64,000 nucleotides of DNA, from positions 1-64,000 of the forward strand of contig NZ_WEIC01000002.1 in the NCBI RefSeq assembly GCF_009184395.1, written 5' to 3'. The stretch is from Amylibacter sp. SFDW26. Lineage in GTDB: Bacteria > Pseudomonadota > Alphaproteobacteria > Rhodobacterales > Rhodobacteraceae. The notes below the pieces were generated by a model. It did no database searches, was not told the origin of the DNA, and saw only the letters and a program-made list of their open reading frames with translations. Shown piece after piece: positions 41,411 through 51,087 of the stretch (its first letter is position 1; each line of letters opens with the position of its first letter). The position numbers and the translations under genes were made by a program.

Positions 41411-42766
41411 ATGACACACGATACAGAACTTTCAAAATTGGGCGTATATGACGCACGTGCGCCGCGATACACGAGTTATCCAACAGCCGTACATTTCGGA
41501 AATCAAATTGGCCCTGACTTTACAAAGAACCAATTACAAAACCTTCCTATTAAACAAGCAGTTTCCTTGTACATTCACATTCCTTTTTGTGAACGACTTT
41601 GCTGGTTTTGTGCCTGTCGCACCCAAGGTACCAAAAGCGCCTCTCCGATCACAGCATATCTGGACACCTTAGTAAAAGAGATCACAATGATAAGCGATGA
41701 GCTTCCAAAGGGCGTTAAAGTAGCAAAAATACATTGGGGTGGCGGAACACCTACAATATTATCACCTGATCAAATCCACAGGCTGGCAACAACACTACAG
41801 GATGCAATCCCGCAAACCAAGGATGTTGAGTTTTCTGTAGAGATTGATCCCACTTTAATCGACCCCGAAAAAATTAAAGCATTAGTTGAAACGGGTATGT
41901 CACGCGCCAGCATCGGTGTTCAAGATTTCGCCATAGAAGTTCAAAAAGCGATTGGGCGACAACAAAGCTATGAAACAACCAAGCAATGTGTCCAGCTACT
42001 TAGAGATGCAAATATCAATTCATTGAACATGGACATTTTATACGGCCTTCCTCATCAAACCAAAGAAAGTGTTCTAAAAACAATTGATATGGTTTCATCC
42101 TTGTCGCCAGATCGCATAGCACTTTATGGGTATGCACATGTCCCTTGGATGGCAACTCGGCAAAAACTTATAAATGAAAATGATCTGCCTGATGGAAAGA
42201 CGCGCCGACACCTATTTAACCTAATGGCTGCAAAGCTTGAAAAGAGTAATTATACGCCCATAGGAATTGATCACTTTGCAAAAGCAAATGATCCAATGGC
42301 TATAGCAAAAAATAACGGCAAATTGCGGCGTAATTTTCAAGGATACACTACAGATGAACAAGATTTCCTTATAGGCATAGGCGCTAGTGCAATTTCTAAA
42401 TACCCAAACGGATACGTTCAAAACATTGCTAAATCATCTAATTATTCACGAGCAGTCCACGATGGTAAATTCCCTTCGTATCGTGGTGTAGAAATGACAA
42501 AACAAGACCATCTAATTGCGCGTGTTATTGAAATGATCTTATGTGACTTTGAAGTGGATTATTCAAAATTAACTGATGAATACGAAATTGATTTGAAGCC
42601 TGTTATGGAGCCAATGTTTGAGCTTCAGAAGCGTTTCAGTAATGTCGTACAGATTACACAGGACGGTTTTAAAATAATACGCTACAAGCGTGAATTAGCA
42701 CGTATCATCGCTCAGTTGTTCGATAAATACGATCAAACCAAAGCACGTTATAGCTCGGTGAGTTAA
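41411..42766 (+). CDS. hemN: Oxygen-independent coproporphyrinogen III oxidase
   Basis: HemN is a radical SAM enzyme that decarboxylates coproporphyrinogen III to protoporphyrinogen IX without oxygen, keeping haem supply going for cbb3 oxidase. The 451-residue protein has the SAM cluster motif CxxxCxxC (Cys60, Cys64, Cys67) in IPFCERLCWFCACR, the fourth cysteine typical of HemN (Cys69), and WGGGTPTIL. It is divergent from fnrL with an FNR box between. No clear terminator follows; a short ATGGCC/GGCCAT stem lies at 42790-42810 in the 131-bp convergent gap. Confidence 0.95.
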   Translation: MTHDTELSKLGVYDARAPRYTSYPTAVHFGNQIGPDFTKNQLQNLPIKQAVSLYIHIPFCERLCWFCACRTQGTKSASPITAYLDTLVKEITMISDELPKGVKVAKIHWGGGTPTILSPDQIHRLATTLQDAIPQTKDVEFSVEIDPTLIDPEKIKALVETGMSRASIGVQDFAIEVQKAIGRQQSYETTKQCVQLLRDANINSLNMDILYGLPHQTKESVLKTIDMVSSLSPDRIALYGYAHVPWMATRQKLINENDLPDGKTRRHLFNLMAAKLEKSNYTPIGIDHFAKANDPMAIAKNNGKLRRNFQGYTTDEQDFLIGIGASAISKYPNGYVQNIAKSSNYSRAVHDGKFPSYRGVEMTKQDHLIARVIEMILCDFEVDYSKLTDEYEIDLKPVMEPMFELQKRFSNVVQITQDGFKIIRYKRELARIIAQLFDKYDQTKARYSSVS

Positions 42767-42897
42767 ATTCGTTATTTCAATATTGATTGATGGCCGAAAA
42801 TCTTGGCCATGATACACTTTGGGTATTAAGGCATCCGTTTTTGCCTCTGGGTGTAAAATCAACTTAGCAATACACAATCCACTGCACTTATTATCAT

Positions 42898-45800
42898 TCA
42901 CGTACGCTTAACAAATAAACCTTTAATTACCACATAGAACACTGGCGTAAAAAACAGACCAAGAATAGTCACACCCAGCATTCCAGAAAACACTGCTGTA
43001 CCAAGAGCTTGACGCATCTCTGCTCCGGGGCCAGTTGAGATCATCAACGGAACCACCCCTAAAATAAAAGCAAAAGCAGTCATTAGAATAGGACGCAACC
43101 GCAACCGGCTAGCCTCTATTGCCGCATCAACAGCGCTCAAGCCTCTTTCTTCTTGTGCTTGCTTTGCAAACTCTACAATCAAAATAGCATTCTTTGCCGC
43201 CAAACCAACAAGTACGATCAAGCCAACCTGTGTGAGAATATTGTTGTCCATTCCACGCGTCATGACACCCAAAAGTGCTGCAAGCATCGATAACGGTACA
43301 ATCAAAATAATTGCGAATGGTAAGGTCCAACTTTCATACAAAGCCGCCAAGAATAGAAACGCAAATAAGATTGAGAATGCAAAAATATAAATAGCGGTAT
43401 TCCCTTGGTTGCGTTCTTGATAAGCAAGTTCTGTCCATTCATAATCTACACCATGGGGTAAAATTGACTCTGCCAGTTTTTCCATCGCGACTAAAGCCTG
43501 ACCTGTTGAGATACCAGGTGCAGCAGAGCCTTGAATCGGGACTGAAACCCGTTGATTGTATCTTTGCACCAAAGAAGGTCCCGATGTATCGCGAATTTCC
43601 ATAATAGTCCCAAGAGGCACCAAAGCTCCCGTCACAGAACGCACTTTCAGAGCTGCAATATCCTCTTTTTCAAGGCGGAATTTTTGATCCGCCTGTGCCC
43701 GCACCTGAAATTGGCGACCAAATGAATTGAAATCATTCACAAAGGAGGAGCCCAGATTAATAGCAAGTGTTTCAAAAATAGCACCTATAGGCACATTCAA
43801 TATCTGAGCTTTTACGCGATCAATTTCTAAGTAAACTTGTGGACTACCTGCGGAGAATGTAGTGAAGACACCAGTCACATCTTTGGATTGGGCAGCAGCT
43901 CCCATAATTGCATAAGCGGACCCTAAAACCCGAGACATATCTGAGCCTTCGTTCTCTTTAAGTTGCAATTTAAAACCACCACCATTACCGACACCACGAA
44001 CTGATGGCGGTGCAATTGCAATAATAAAAGCTTCCCTCAAACCCTGCATACGGCCGAATAGGTTCCCAACAATCTTCTGGGCACTAAGCCCGCTTTTCAA
44101 TCTATCATCAAAGCTATCAAATGGCGTGAAAATCACGCCTTGATTAGATGCATTGGTAAATGTAGCGCCTGAAAATCCTGCAAAAGCAACGGCATTGGCC
44201 ACCCCCGGCGTTTCAAGTGCAATCTGCGATGCCTCTCGCATCACTTCATCAGTACGCTCCAAAGACGCACCATCTGGTAATTGAACAACGACAATCGCAT
44301 ACCCTTGGTCTGTCTGTGGAATAAACCCTGTTGGAACTTTTTGTCCAATCCATACTGTACCAACCAACAGAGCAACAAAAACAATTAAGCTCGCACTGAT
44401 CATCTTCCACGATCCGATCAAAAAGGCGACGATCTTTACATAGACCTGCGTAACCACATCAAAACCCTTATTAAACGCAGTTGTGAAAATAGACAGGAAC
44501 TGTCCCAAAGGGTTTTGACTGGGCTCTTTGCCTTTGGCTTTCAGCAAAATTGCAGACAATGCTGGAGACAAACTAAGAGAATTGATAGTCGACAGAATGG
44601 TAGCAACAGAAATTGTTACCGCAAATTGCGTATAGAATTGACCGGTAATTCCAGGAACAAACGCAGATGGGATAAACACAGCAATCAAGACCAATGACGT
44701 CCCAATAATGGCATTAGAAACTTCATCCATTGTGCGGGCAGATGCATCACGTGCAGACTTACCCTCTTCTATGTTCCTCTCAACATTCTCCACCACAACA
44801 ATGGCATCATCGACCACGATACCAATTGCAAGAATAAGACCAAACAGTGTTAAGAGATTCAAGGAATACCCCAAAGCAAGCATGACGGCAAAGGTACCAA
44901 CCAACGAAACGGGGATGGCAAGCAGCGGGATAATGGCCATACGCCAACTTTGTAGAAACACCAAAACAACTACAATCACTAGCAATACAGCCTCAAAGAT
45001 CGTTTTATAAACGGCATTGATTGATGCAGAAATAAATTCCGTCGGATTGTAAACAATTTGATGCTCCAACCCTGGCGGAAAATCTTCACTCAGCTCATCC
45101 ATTTTATTGATGATCTCTTCAGCTGTTGCTAAAGCATTCGATCCAGGTCGCTGAAATACACCTAAAGCAACAGCAGGCTTGTTATTTAGATAGGAATTAG
45201 TCACGTAAGAACGCGCGCCGATTTCTACGCGTGCAACATCCCTAAGCCTTACAACACGACCATCTTCCGTTGCGCGAACAATCACACTTCCAAATTCCTT
45301 AGGTGTCTCCAAGCGCCCCGCTGTTGTGACCGTAACCTGAAATGCACTATCGCTATCATTTGGTGGGGCACCAAGGGCACCACCTGAAACTTGTACATTC
45401 TGCTCTCGTAAGGCCCCAACGACATCACTCGCGACAAGACCTAATGATGACATCTTATCTGGATCTAACCAAACACGTGCAGCAAATTCACGTTCGCCGA
45501 AAATAAGTATATTACCAACCCCATCAGATCGGATCAGTAAATCTCGAACTCTTGCACGCGCATAATTCGATACATAGAGCTGGTCGTACGTTTCATCAGG
45601 TGACAACATATGGATCACCATCATCAAATCTGGAGATGATTTAGTTGTCGTCACACCAAGATCACGGACCTCTTGTGGCAATCGTGGCAATGATGTTGTT
45701 ACTCGGTTCTGAACGAGAACCTGCGCTGAATCCAAATTGGTGCCAATTTCAAATGTAACAGTCAAACTCATTGAACCATCTGCGGTAGCATATGATGACA

Positions 45801-46032
45801 TATACAACATTCCCTCAACACCGTTGATGGATTGCTCAAGCGGTGTTGCGACTGTTGCAGCAACAGTTTCAGCATCAGCTCCAGGATAGTTTGCTTGTAC
45901 CACAATAGAAGGTGGGGCAATTGGCGGGTATTGTTCTACAGGCAGCTGGGTATACCCAACCGCACCTAGAATTGTCATGATAACAGATAAAACAATCGCA
46001 AAAACGGGGCGATCAACAAAGAATCTTCCCAT
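42898..46032 (-). CDS. RND efflux pump, inner membrane transporter (AcrB/HAE1 type)
   Basis: The 1044-residue protein has the twelve-helix RND plan with two large periplasmic loops. It starts MGRFFVDRPVFAIVLSV. The proton-relay aspartates are in GIVVDDAIVVVENVER (near residue 405) and the lysine in GLAAKNAILIVEFAK (near residue 935). The ATG at 46032 is preferred to a TTG five codons earlier, which would overlap the adaptor gene. It is cotranscribed with the adaptor just upstream. No outer-membrane channel gene is linked, so it probably uses one elsewhere. Substrates are unknown. Confidence 0.93.
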   Translation of the reverse strand: MGRFFVDRPVFAIVLSVIMTILGAVGYTQLPVEQYPPIAPPSIVVQANYPGADAETVAATVATPLEQSINGVEGMLYMSSYATADGSMSLTVTFEIGTNLDSAQVLVQNRVTTSLPRLPQEVRDLGVTTTKSSPDLMMVIHMLSPDETYDQLYVSNYARARVRDLLIRSDGVGNILIFGEREFAARVWLDPDKMSSLGLVASDVVGALREQNVQVSGGALGAPPNDSDSAFQVTVTTAGRLETPKEFGSVIVRATEDGRVVRLRDVARVEIGARSYVTNSYLNNKPAVALGVFQRPGSNALATAEEIINKMDELSEDFPPGLEHQIVYNPTEFISASINAVYKTIFEAVLLVIVVVLVFLQSWRMAIIPLLAIPVSLVGTFAVMLALGYSLNLLTLFGLILAIGIVVDDAIVVVENVERNIEEGKSARDASARTMDEVSNAIIGTSLVLIAVFIPSAFVPGITGQFYTQFAVTISVATILSTINSLSLSPALSAILLKAKGKEPSQNPLGQFLSIFTTAFNKGFDVVTQVYVKIVAFLIGSWKMISASLIVFVALLVGTVWIGQKVPTGFIPQTDQGYAIVVVQLPDGASLERTDEVMREASQIALETPGVANAVAFAGFSGATFTNASNQGVIFTPFDSFDDRLKSGLSAQKIVGNLFGRMQGLREAFIIAIAPPSVRGVGNGGGFKLQLKENEGSDMSRVLGSAYAIMGAAAQSKDVTGVFTTFSAGSPQVYLEIDRVKAQILNVPIGAIFETLAINLGSSFVNDFNSFGRQFQVRAQADQKFRLEKEDIAALKVRSVTGALVPLGTIMEIRDTSGPSLVQRYNQRVSVPIQGSAAPGISTGQALVAMEKLAESILPHGVDYEWTELAYQERNQGNTAIYIFAFSILFAFLFLAALYESWTLPFAIILIVPLSMLAALLGVMTRGMDNNILTQVGLIVLVGLAAKNAILIVEFAKQAQEERGLSAVDAAIEASRLRLRPILMTAFAFILGVVPLMISTGPGAEMRQALGTAVFSGMLGVTILGLFFTPVFYVVIKGLFVKRT

Positions 46033-46036
46033 CCTC

Positions 46037-47158
46037 TTATTCCGCAACCAATGGTAATTCGATTAGTTCAGGCGTTACCGTCGCACCAGGGCGCGCGCGT
46101 AATAAACCTTCGATAACGATTTGCTCGCTGCCGTCCAAACCAGAGCGGATGATCCGATAGCCATCATGCATGGGACCTGGGCGAACAACCTTCCCTTTGG
46201 CTTTACCCTCTTCATCGATCACCATAACAACGCGTCGGTTTTGATCTGTAGCCAATGCCGCGTCTGGGATAAGGATACCTTTGTAAGGCAAAGACCCAGG
46301 AACGATAACTGTACCAAATAAACCTGGTGTTAATATCCCATCAGGATTATCTAAAATAGCACGTACACGCATTGTACCAGTTTGCTCATCTATGCGATTT
46401 TCAGAAAAATCCAAAAAACCTTTTTGCGGCGCAATCTTATTGTCAGACAGCTTAATAGTAACTTCAAGTCCACCAGCTCCTTCTTGGATAACACTGCCGC
46501 GCGCACGCGCATCTCTTGCATAAGCAAGGAAATAACGCTCATCGATATCGAAAAAGAAATGAATCGGATCGCCAGAGACAATAGATGTCAGCACGGTTTC
46601 ATTCTGGTTAATTAAGTTGCCCGCAGATACTAGATTTTGATCAATACGGCCTGAAATTGGTGCGCGAATTTCAGTAAATTCCAAATCAATCTTTGCCAAT
46701 TCTTCTGCAGATTTAGCTTGCTCCAAAGTACCTTGCGCAGCCAAAAAAGCTTCTTGGCGCTCATCCACAGTACTTCGTGAAATATTACCGTTTTTCACTA
46801 AAGCTTCAGCACGCTCCAACTGTTCTTTGGCAAATTTATGTGCTGCTGTTGCAATATTAATTTGCGACTGCGCCTGGCGCAAAGCCGTTTCGAATGTGCG
46901 TTGATCAATTGTATATAAAAGATCACCTTTATTTACCAATGCACCATCTTTGAAATGTACGGCACTTAAATATCCAGACACGCGTGCACGTAGCATCACC
47001 TCAGACTTAGAAGCAAAACGCCCTACGAACTCATCCTGTTCGATAATGTTCTTAACCACAGGTTTTGCAACTGTAACAGGCGGCGGCGGCTGCTGTGCAT
47101 TTGCAGGAGACATAAAGTTCCCTAATAAAAACAAAGCCGCAAAAGTACTAAATCTCAT
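46037..47158 (-). CDS. RND efflux pump periplasmic adaptor (membrane fusion protein)
   Basis: The 373-residue protein has a signal peptide (MRFSTFAALFLLGNFMSPANA) without a lipobox cysteine, a lipoyl/hairpin region (about residues 45-165) and beta-barrel domains, as in AcrA-type adaptors. Motifs include ARVSGYLSAVHFKDGALVNKG and ISGRIDQNLVSAGNLI. The ATG at 47158 has AAGGA upstream. Four bases separate it from the pump gene. No regulator is adjacent, so control is unclear. Confidence 0.92.
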   Translation of the reverse strand: MRFSTFAALFLLGNFMSPANAQQPPPPVTVAKPVVKNIIEQDEFVGRFASKSEVMLRARVSGYLSAVHFKDGALVNKGDLLYTIDQRTFETALRQAQSQINIATAAHKFAKEQLERAEALVKNGNISRSTVDERQEAFLAAQGTLEQAKSAEELAKIDLEFTEIRAPISGRIDQNLVSAGNLINQNETVLTSIVSGDPIHFFFDIDERYFLAYARDARARGSVIQEGAGGLEVTIKLSDNKIAPQKGFLDFSENRIDEQTGTMRVRAILDNPDGILTPGLFGTVIVPGSLPYKGILIPDAALATDQNRRVVMVIDEEGKAKGKVVRPGPMHDGYRIIRSGLDGSEQIVIEGLLRARPGATVTPELIELPLVAE

Positions 47159-47301
47159 AGTCGATATTCCTTGGGAGAATCTATAAATCACATAGAGCAT
47201 TATTAAAAAAATGGTGACACATTTTTAATAACCATAATATATATATTATAGAGTACAATGCGCATAAGTGCACATGTTATGGCAAAATAATTGGCGCCCT
47301 T
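47159..47301 (-). promoter_or_regulatory. Upstream region of the RND operon with an AT palindrome
   Basis: A 16-bp palindrome, ATAATATATATATTAT (47234-47249), lies about 76 bp before the adaptor start, near a possible TTGTAC -35 element on the minus strand. It may be an operator or just a promoter AT tract. No other gene is in this stretch. Confidence 0.45.
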
Positions 47302-47329
47302 AAAAAAATAGGTGGCATAATGTGCCACC
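47302..47329 (-). terminator. Terminator of the betaine transporter operon
   Basis: On the minus strand the stem GGTGGCA / TGCCACC with a 5-base loop is followed by a run of seven Ts, about 118 bp after the permease stop codon. Confidence 0.85.
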
Positions 47330-47446
47330 CACTCAATTTATAAGCAATTGTTTAGTATAATTAAAATAGTTTACACATTATTTATATTTTCGCAGAAATT
47401 GGGCGCAAAGCATTTAACATATCACGCCCAATTCCAACCATACTCT

Positions 47447-48952
47447 CTATGTTTGTTTACCAGCGACAATTCGGTCAAGAATTAGAGCACAAAACAGAAT
47501 TGCTAAACCTGCTAAGATTCCTTGCCCTGCTGCTGCATACTGCAAAGCTTCGAGTACATCTTCACCAAGCCCTTTTGCACCAATAAGCGAGGCAACAACG
47601 ACCATTGCTAATGACAGCAAAATTGTTTGGTTAACTCCAGCCATGATCGTTTTAGCGGCCAATGGTAAGTCTACACGCCACAATAGATATCGTGGTGTTG
47701 CACCGAAAGCCAAAGCAGCTTCACGAACAGTGTCAGGAACTTGCTGAAGGCCTAAAACCGTAAAGCGAATGACAGGTGGGCTACCAAAAATCATCGTTGC
47801 CACAACACCGGCTGGTTTACCTGAACCAATAAAAGCAACAACAGGGATAAGATAAACGAAAGATGGCATCGATTGCATGAAATCAAGAATTGGGCGCACA
47901 ATCGCAAACATCCTTGGACGGCGTGCACAGTAAATACCAAGAGGGATACCAAGCGTGATGGAAATCATCGCCGCAGCACCCAACAAAGCAACTGTTGTCA
48001 TCGCTTTTTCCCAGAAATCCAAAAGGCCAAGATAAGCCAGCGCAGCACCAGTAAAGATCGCAACTCGGGCACCCGCTGACAGATACGCCAACATAACAAT
48101 AATCAACGTTACGACAGGCCAAGGAGTTTGAACCAACACAACTTCAATCCAGTCAAGCAGTGTACGCATACCAGTTGTAATCGCATCAAAAAAGCCACGC
48201 CCATGAATCTTTGTCCAATCAAAGCCAGCTTGCACTCCGTCACCAACATTCAAGCGCCAATTTCGATCAGTTGGAAATGCAGACAGTATTGGAAAGGCAT
48301 CGGGTTGCGCAAATTTTGCAGCTGAAATAACGACGACAAAAAGAGTCAAAAGTAATGATACGACCATTCGTCTCATTGAAAACCCATTCAAGACATTACG
48401 GTTAGACCGCCACCGTGTAAATTGATTTTCCAATGACCAATTGGCCAATACCGCTGCTCCGAACTTAATGGCAAGCAGTAGAACAATACCCGTTAAGATA
48501 TATATTGATCCTGTCGCATCCGCAGATGTTGCAGCCTCGCTTGCCTTCGCCAATGCACTCTCTAAGGATGCAGCCGCTCTTTTAAGGGCCTCTAATGATG
48601 AGGACCCTGATTGTTCAGCTGCTGCAATCTGCTGGTATCGCAAATCTAATGTTGATGCGATACTTTCAGCACGTTGTCGAAATTCGCGCCCCAAGTCGCC
48701 AAACAAACCGCGCCCTATTTGGATATATGCAAAGGTTTCCAATAGCAAAAATGTCAAAAACCATGACCATAAACCACGAGCACCGAACCAAACTGGACCG
48801 AGCAAACCCGCGACCCAGTTTATTGTAAACCTATAGCCAGGTGCTTCCATCATATAACCGAAAACTTTCCGATAGTAGCTTTGCCCTTGCCCTACAAATT
48901 CATCGATTAGGGTATTCATTTGCTCTTGAGTTTTTTCTTGTATTTGTCCCAT
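47447..48952 (-). CDS. proW: Glycine betaine-type ABC transporter permease
   Basis: The 501-residue protein is longer than typical ProW. An extra N-terminal half (residues 1-200) holds membrane segments and a helical Ala/Ser/Glu-rich stretch (about 115-145). The standard permease core follows from about residue 260, with GIPLGIYCARRP and the EAA-type loop AALAFGATPRYLLWRVDLPLA. It moves betaine-like compounds through the inner membrane with the ATPase and binding protein upstream. The start follows GGGGGA and is 15 bp after the ATPase. Confidence 0.85.
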   Translation of the reverse strand: MGQIQEKTQEQMNTLIDEFVGQGQSYYRKVFGYMMEAPGYRFTINWVAGLLGPVWFGARGLWSWFLTFLLLETFAYIQIGRGLFGDLGREFRQRAESIASTLDLRYQQIAAAEQSGSSSLEALKRAAASLESALAKASEAATSADATGSIYILTGIVLLLAIKFGAAVLANWSLENQFTRWRSNRNVLNGFSMRRMVVSLLLTLFVVVISAAKFAQPDAFPILSAFPTDRNWRLNVGDGVQAGFDWTKIHGRGFFDAITTGMRTLLDWIEVVLVQTPWPVVTLIIVMLAYLSAGARVAIFTGAALAYLGLLDFWEKAMTTVALLGAAAMISITLGIPLGIYCARRPRMFAIVRPILDFMQSMPSFVYLIPVVAFIGSGKPAGVVATMIFGSPPVIRFTVLGLQQVPDTVREAALAFGATPRYLLWRVDLPLAAKTIMAGVNQTILLSLAMVVVASLIGAKGLGEDVLEALQYAAAGQGILAGLAILFCALILDRIVAGKQT

Positions 48953-48967
48953 CTTATCCCCCGATCA

Positions 48968-50014
48968 CTATTGGCTGTTCTGGATTGCACGGATCAAACC
49001 CGCACGATTAATAACGCCAACGGTTTTATTCCCATCAGAAACAGCAACAATACCGTGACCATCCACGCACAAGTCCATCAAGTCATTTAAATCCATCGAT
49101 GTATGCGCCTCTTTGGCATCCTTAGGAATATCACCATGTTTCTTTTCAAATTCATCAACAGATTTCATCACATTATGCGCCGCAACCATGCTCAACTTGG
49201 ATATACCAGCAACAAAGTCGGACACGTAATCATCAACAGGGTTCAGAATAATCTCTTCTGGCGTACCTGTTTGAACAATTCGACCATCTTTCATAATGGC
49301 AATACGATCACCGATACGGATCGCTTCATCCAGATCATGCGTGATAAACATTGTTGTTTTTTTCAGTTTTTGTGACAGGTCCATGAATTGATCTTGTAAT
49401 TGCTTACGGATCAAAGGGTCGAGTGCCGAGAATGGCTCATCCATCAATAGAATTTCAGGGTCAGATGCAATCGCACGAGCCAAACCTACGCGCTGCTGCA
49501 TACCACCAGATAATTCATGGGCGTATTTATCTTCCCAACCTGTCAATTCGACAAGCTCTAGCACACGGTCAGCTTCTTCCCAACGGCGCGCTTTACCTGT
49601 GCCACGAATTTCTAGCGGCATAGCAACATTATCTCGCACCGTTCTGTGCGGCATCAAACCAAAACTTTGAAAAACCATGGCGACACGACGGTTGCGCAAA
49701 TCACGTAATGCAACATCATCCAGTCCCATGACATCGTCATTACCAATCAAAATTTTACCTGCAGTTGGTTCCAACAAACGGTTTACATGGCGAACAAGTG
49801 TAGATTTACCCGAGCCAGAAAGCCCCATAACACAAAATAATTCACCTTCCTGAATTTCAAAGCTGGCATCTGCAACACCGACAACACATCCATATCTTTC
49901 GAGAACTTCTGCTTTACTCAGCCCTTCGGCATGAATAGCCGCTAAAGCTTCTTCTGCTCTATCTCCAAATATCTTCCACACCCCACGTGCATCGATCGCA
50001 ATATTATCCGACAC
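48968..50014 (-). CDS. proV: Glycine betaine-type ABC transporter ATPase with CBS region
   Basis: The 348-residue protein has Walker A GLSGSGKST near residue 70, signature LSGGMQQRVGLARA, Walker B EILLMDEPFSALD, and a C-terminal segment with CBS-like sequence (LMDLCVDGHGIVAVSDGNKTVGVI) as in ProV. It starts at a GTG (50012-50014) with AAAGGA upstream. It lies 66 bp after the binding protein and 15 bp before the permease. The CBS region may regulate activity by ionic strength, as in OpuA, by family knowledge. Confidence 0.9.
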   Translation of the reverse strand: MSDNIAIDARGVWKIFGDRAEEALAAIHAEGLSKAEVLERYGCVVGVADASFEIQEGELFCVMGLSGSGKSTLVRHVNRLLEPTAGKILIGNDDVMGLDDVALRDLRNRRVAMVFQSFGLMPHRTVRDNVAMPLEIRGTGKARRWEEADRVLELVELTGWEDKYAHELSGGMQQRVGLARAIASDPEILLMDEPFSALDPLIRKQLQDQFMDLSQKLKKTTMFITHDLDEAIRIGDRIAIMKDGRIVQTGTPEEIILNPVDDYVSDFVAGISKLSMVAAHNVMKSVDEFEKKHGDIPKDAKEAHTSMDLNDLMDLCVDGHGIVAVSDGNKTVGVINRAGLIRAIQNSQ

Positions 50015-50080
50015 TTTTTCATCCTTTCATTTAAAAGCCTTGGCGGTGAAAAACCGCCAAGGAAGTCAGGGAGAGATGCC

Positions 50081-51046
50081 TTAGTTTACACCAAGCCAAG
50101 TATCGACAGTGTCACCATTTGCTGCAATCCACTCAGCAACAACACCATCAATTTCATTGCCTTGCACAACAACTTTATATGTGAGCTCAGACAAAGCGTC
50201 AGAATTCATATCGATGTTAGCAAGGAAAGCTGCGGCGGCTTCATTCCGTGAATTCAAAGAATTTGAATACGCAACTTTCACTGTCTTAACTTTATCACCT
50301 GTCGTGATTTTTGATTTATTAAACCAGTCCGCATCTTGGTCTGGTGTTACCATTTTAAAGCCATCCTCTGTGTGCTCTGGCTCTTCCAAGATCGTGACAG
50401 GATATAATGCATGAACGTAGTGTGGTTTATAGCAATAGAAGACCACGCCTTTTTCATCTGCGATAGCGTCTTTTAAGCCAGCATAAAACACTGTTTCATC
50501 CTCTGTTGTTGGCTCAAGGAAGGTATCAATACCATAATCGCGCGCTTTAACTTTGTGGATGTTTGTTGATGCCCAACCAGATGCGCCGATCCAGATTTCA
50601 CCTTTGCCATCGCCATCTTTATCATACAAATCTTGTGCTTCCGGTGTCCCTAAATCGAATACAGACTTAATATTGTGCTTTTCAACCATATAGTTTGGTG
50701 TGCAAAATCCTGTACGACCTTCATATGAACCAGAAGACAAGGAAACTGATTTTTTCTGGTCGACATATTCATCTGTGAAAGATGATTGATTTGGCAGCCA
50801 AACATCTGGGTGCACATCGATATCACCACGGCCACCGTCCATAGCAGCAAAAATAACAGCATTTGCGCCTGGTGCGTAGCCCACTTCGCCACCTAAACGA
50901 TCTGTAATAACTTGGCCGATAAGGTTCGCCATAATTTTAGCACCTGGCCAGCTTGGCTCACCAATCATAACTTTTTCTTGTGCCATAGCGCTTGAGGCAG
51001 TTAATGCCACAGTCGCAGCAATGGCGAATGACTTAAGATGTTTCAT
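50081..51046 (-). CDS. proX: Glycine betaine-type periplasmic substrate-binding protein
   Basis: The 321-residue protein has a signal peptide (MKHLKSFAIAATVALTASSAMA) and the OpuAC-type fold, with KVMIGEPSWPGAKIMANLI at the start of the mature part and several tryptophans and tyrosines (such as VHPDVWLPNQ and YKPHYVHALYPV) that could form the aromatic box for quaternary amines. The ligand is likely glycine betaine or a relative such as DMSP or dimethylglycine, not proven. The ATG has AGGAG upstream. It follows the GcvT-fusion gene after 41 bp. Confidence 0.87.
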   Translation of the reverse strand: MKHLKSFAIAATVALTASSAMAQEKVMIGEPSWPGAKIMANLIGQVITDRLGGEVGYAPGANAVIFAAMDGGRGDIDVHPDVWLPNQSSFTDEYVDQKKSVSLSSGSYEGRTGFCTPNYMVEKHNIKSVFDLGTPEAQDLYDKDGDGKGEIWIGASGWASTNIHKVKARDYGIDTFLEPTTEDETVFYAGLKDAIADEKGVVFYCYKPHYVHALYPVTILEEPEHTEDGFKMVTPDQDADWFNKSKITTGDKVKTVKVAYSNSLNSRNEAAAAFLANIDMNSDALSELTYKVVVQGNEIDGVVAEWIAANGDTVDTWLGVN

Positions 51047-51087
51047 TATTATCTCCTAGTTGGTTATTTTTTATAATTTACACGTGG

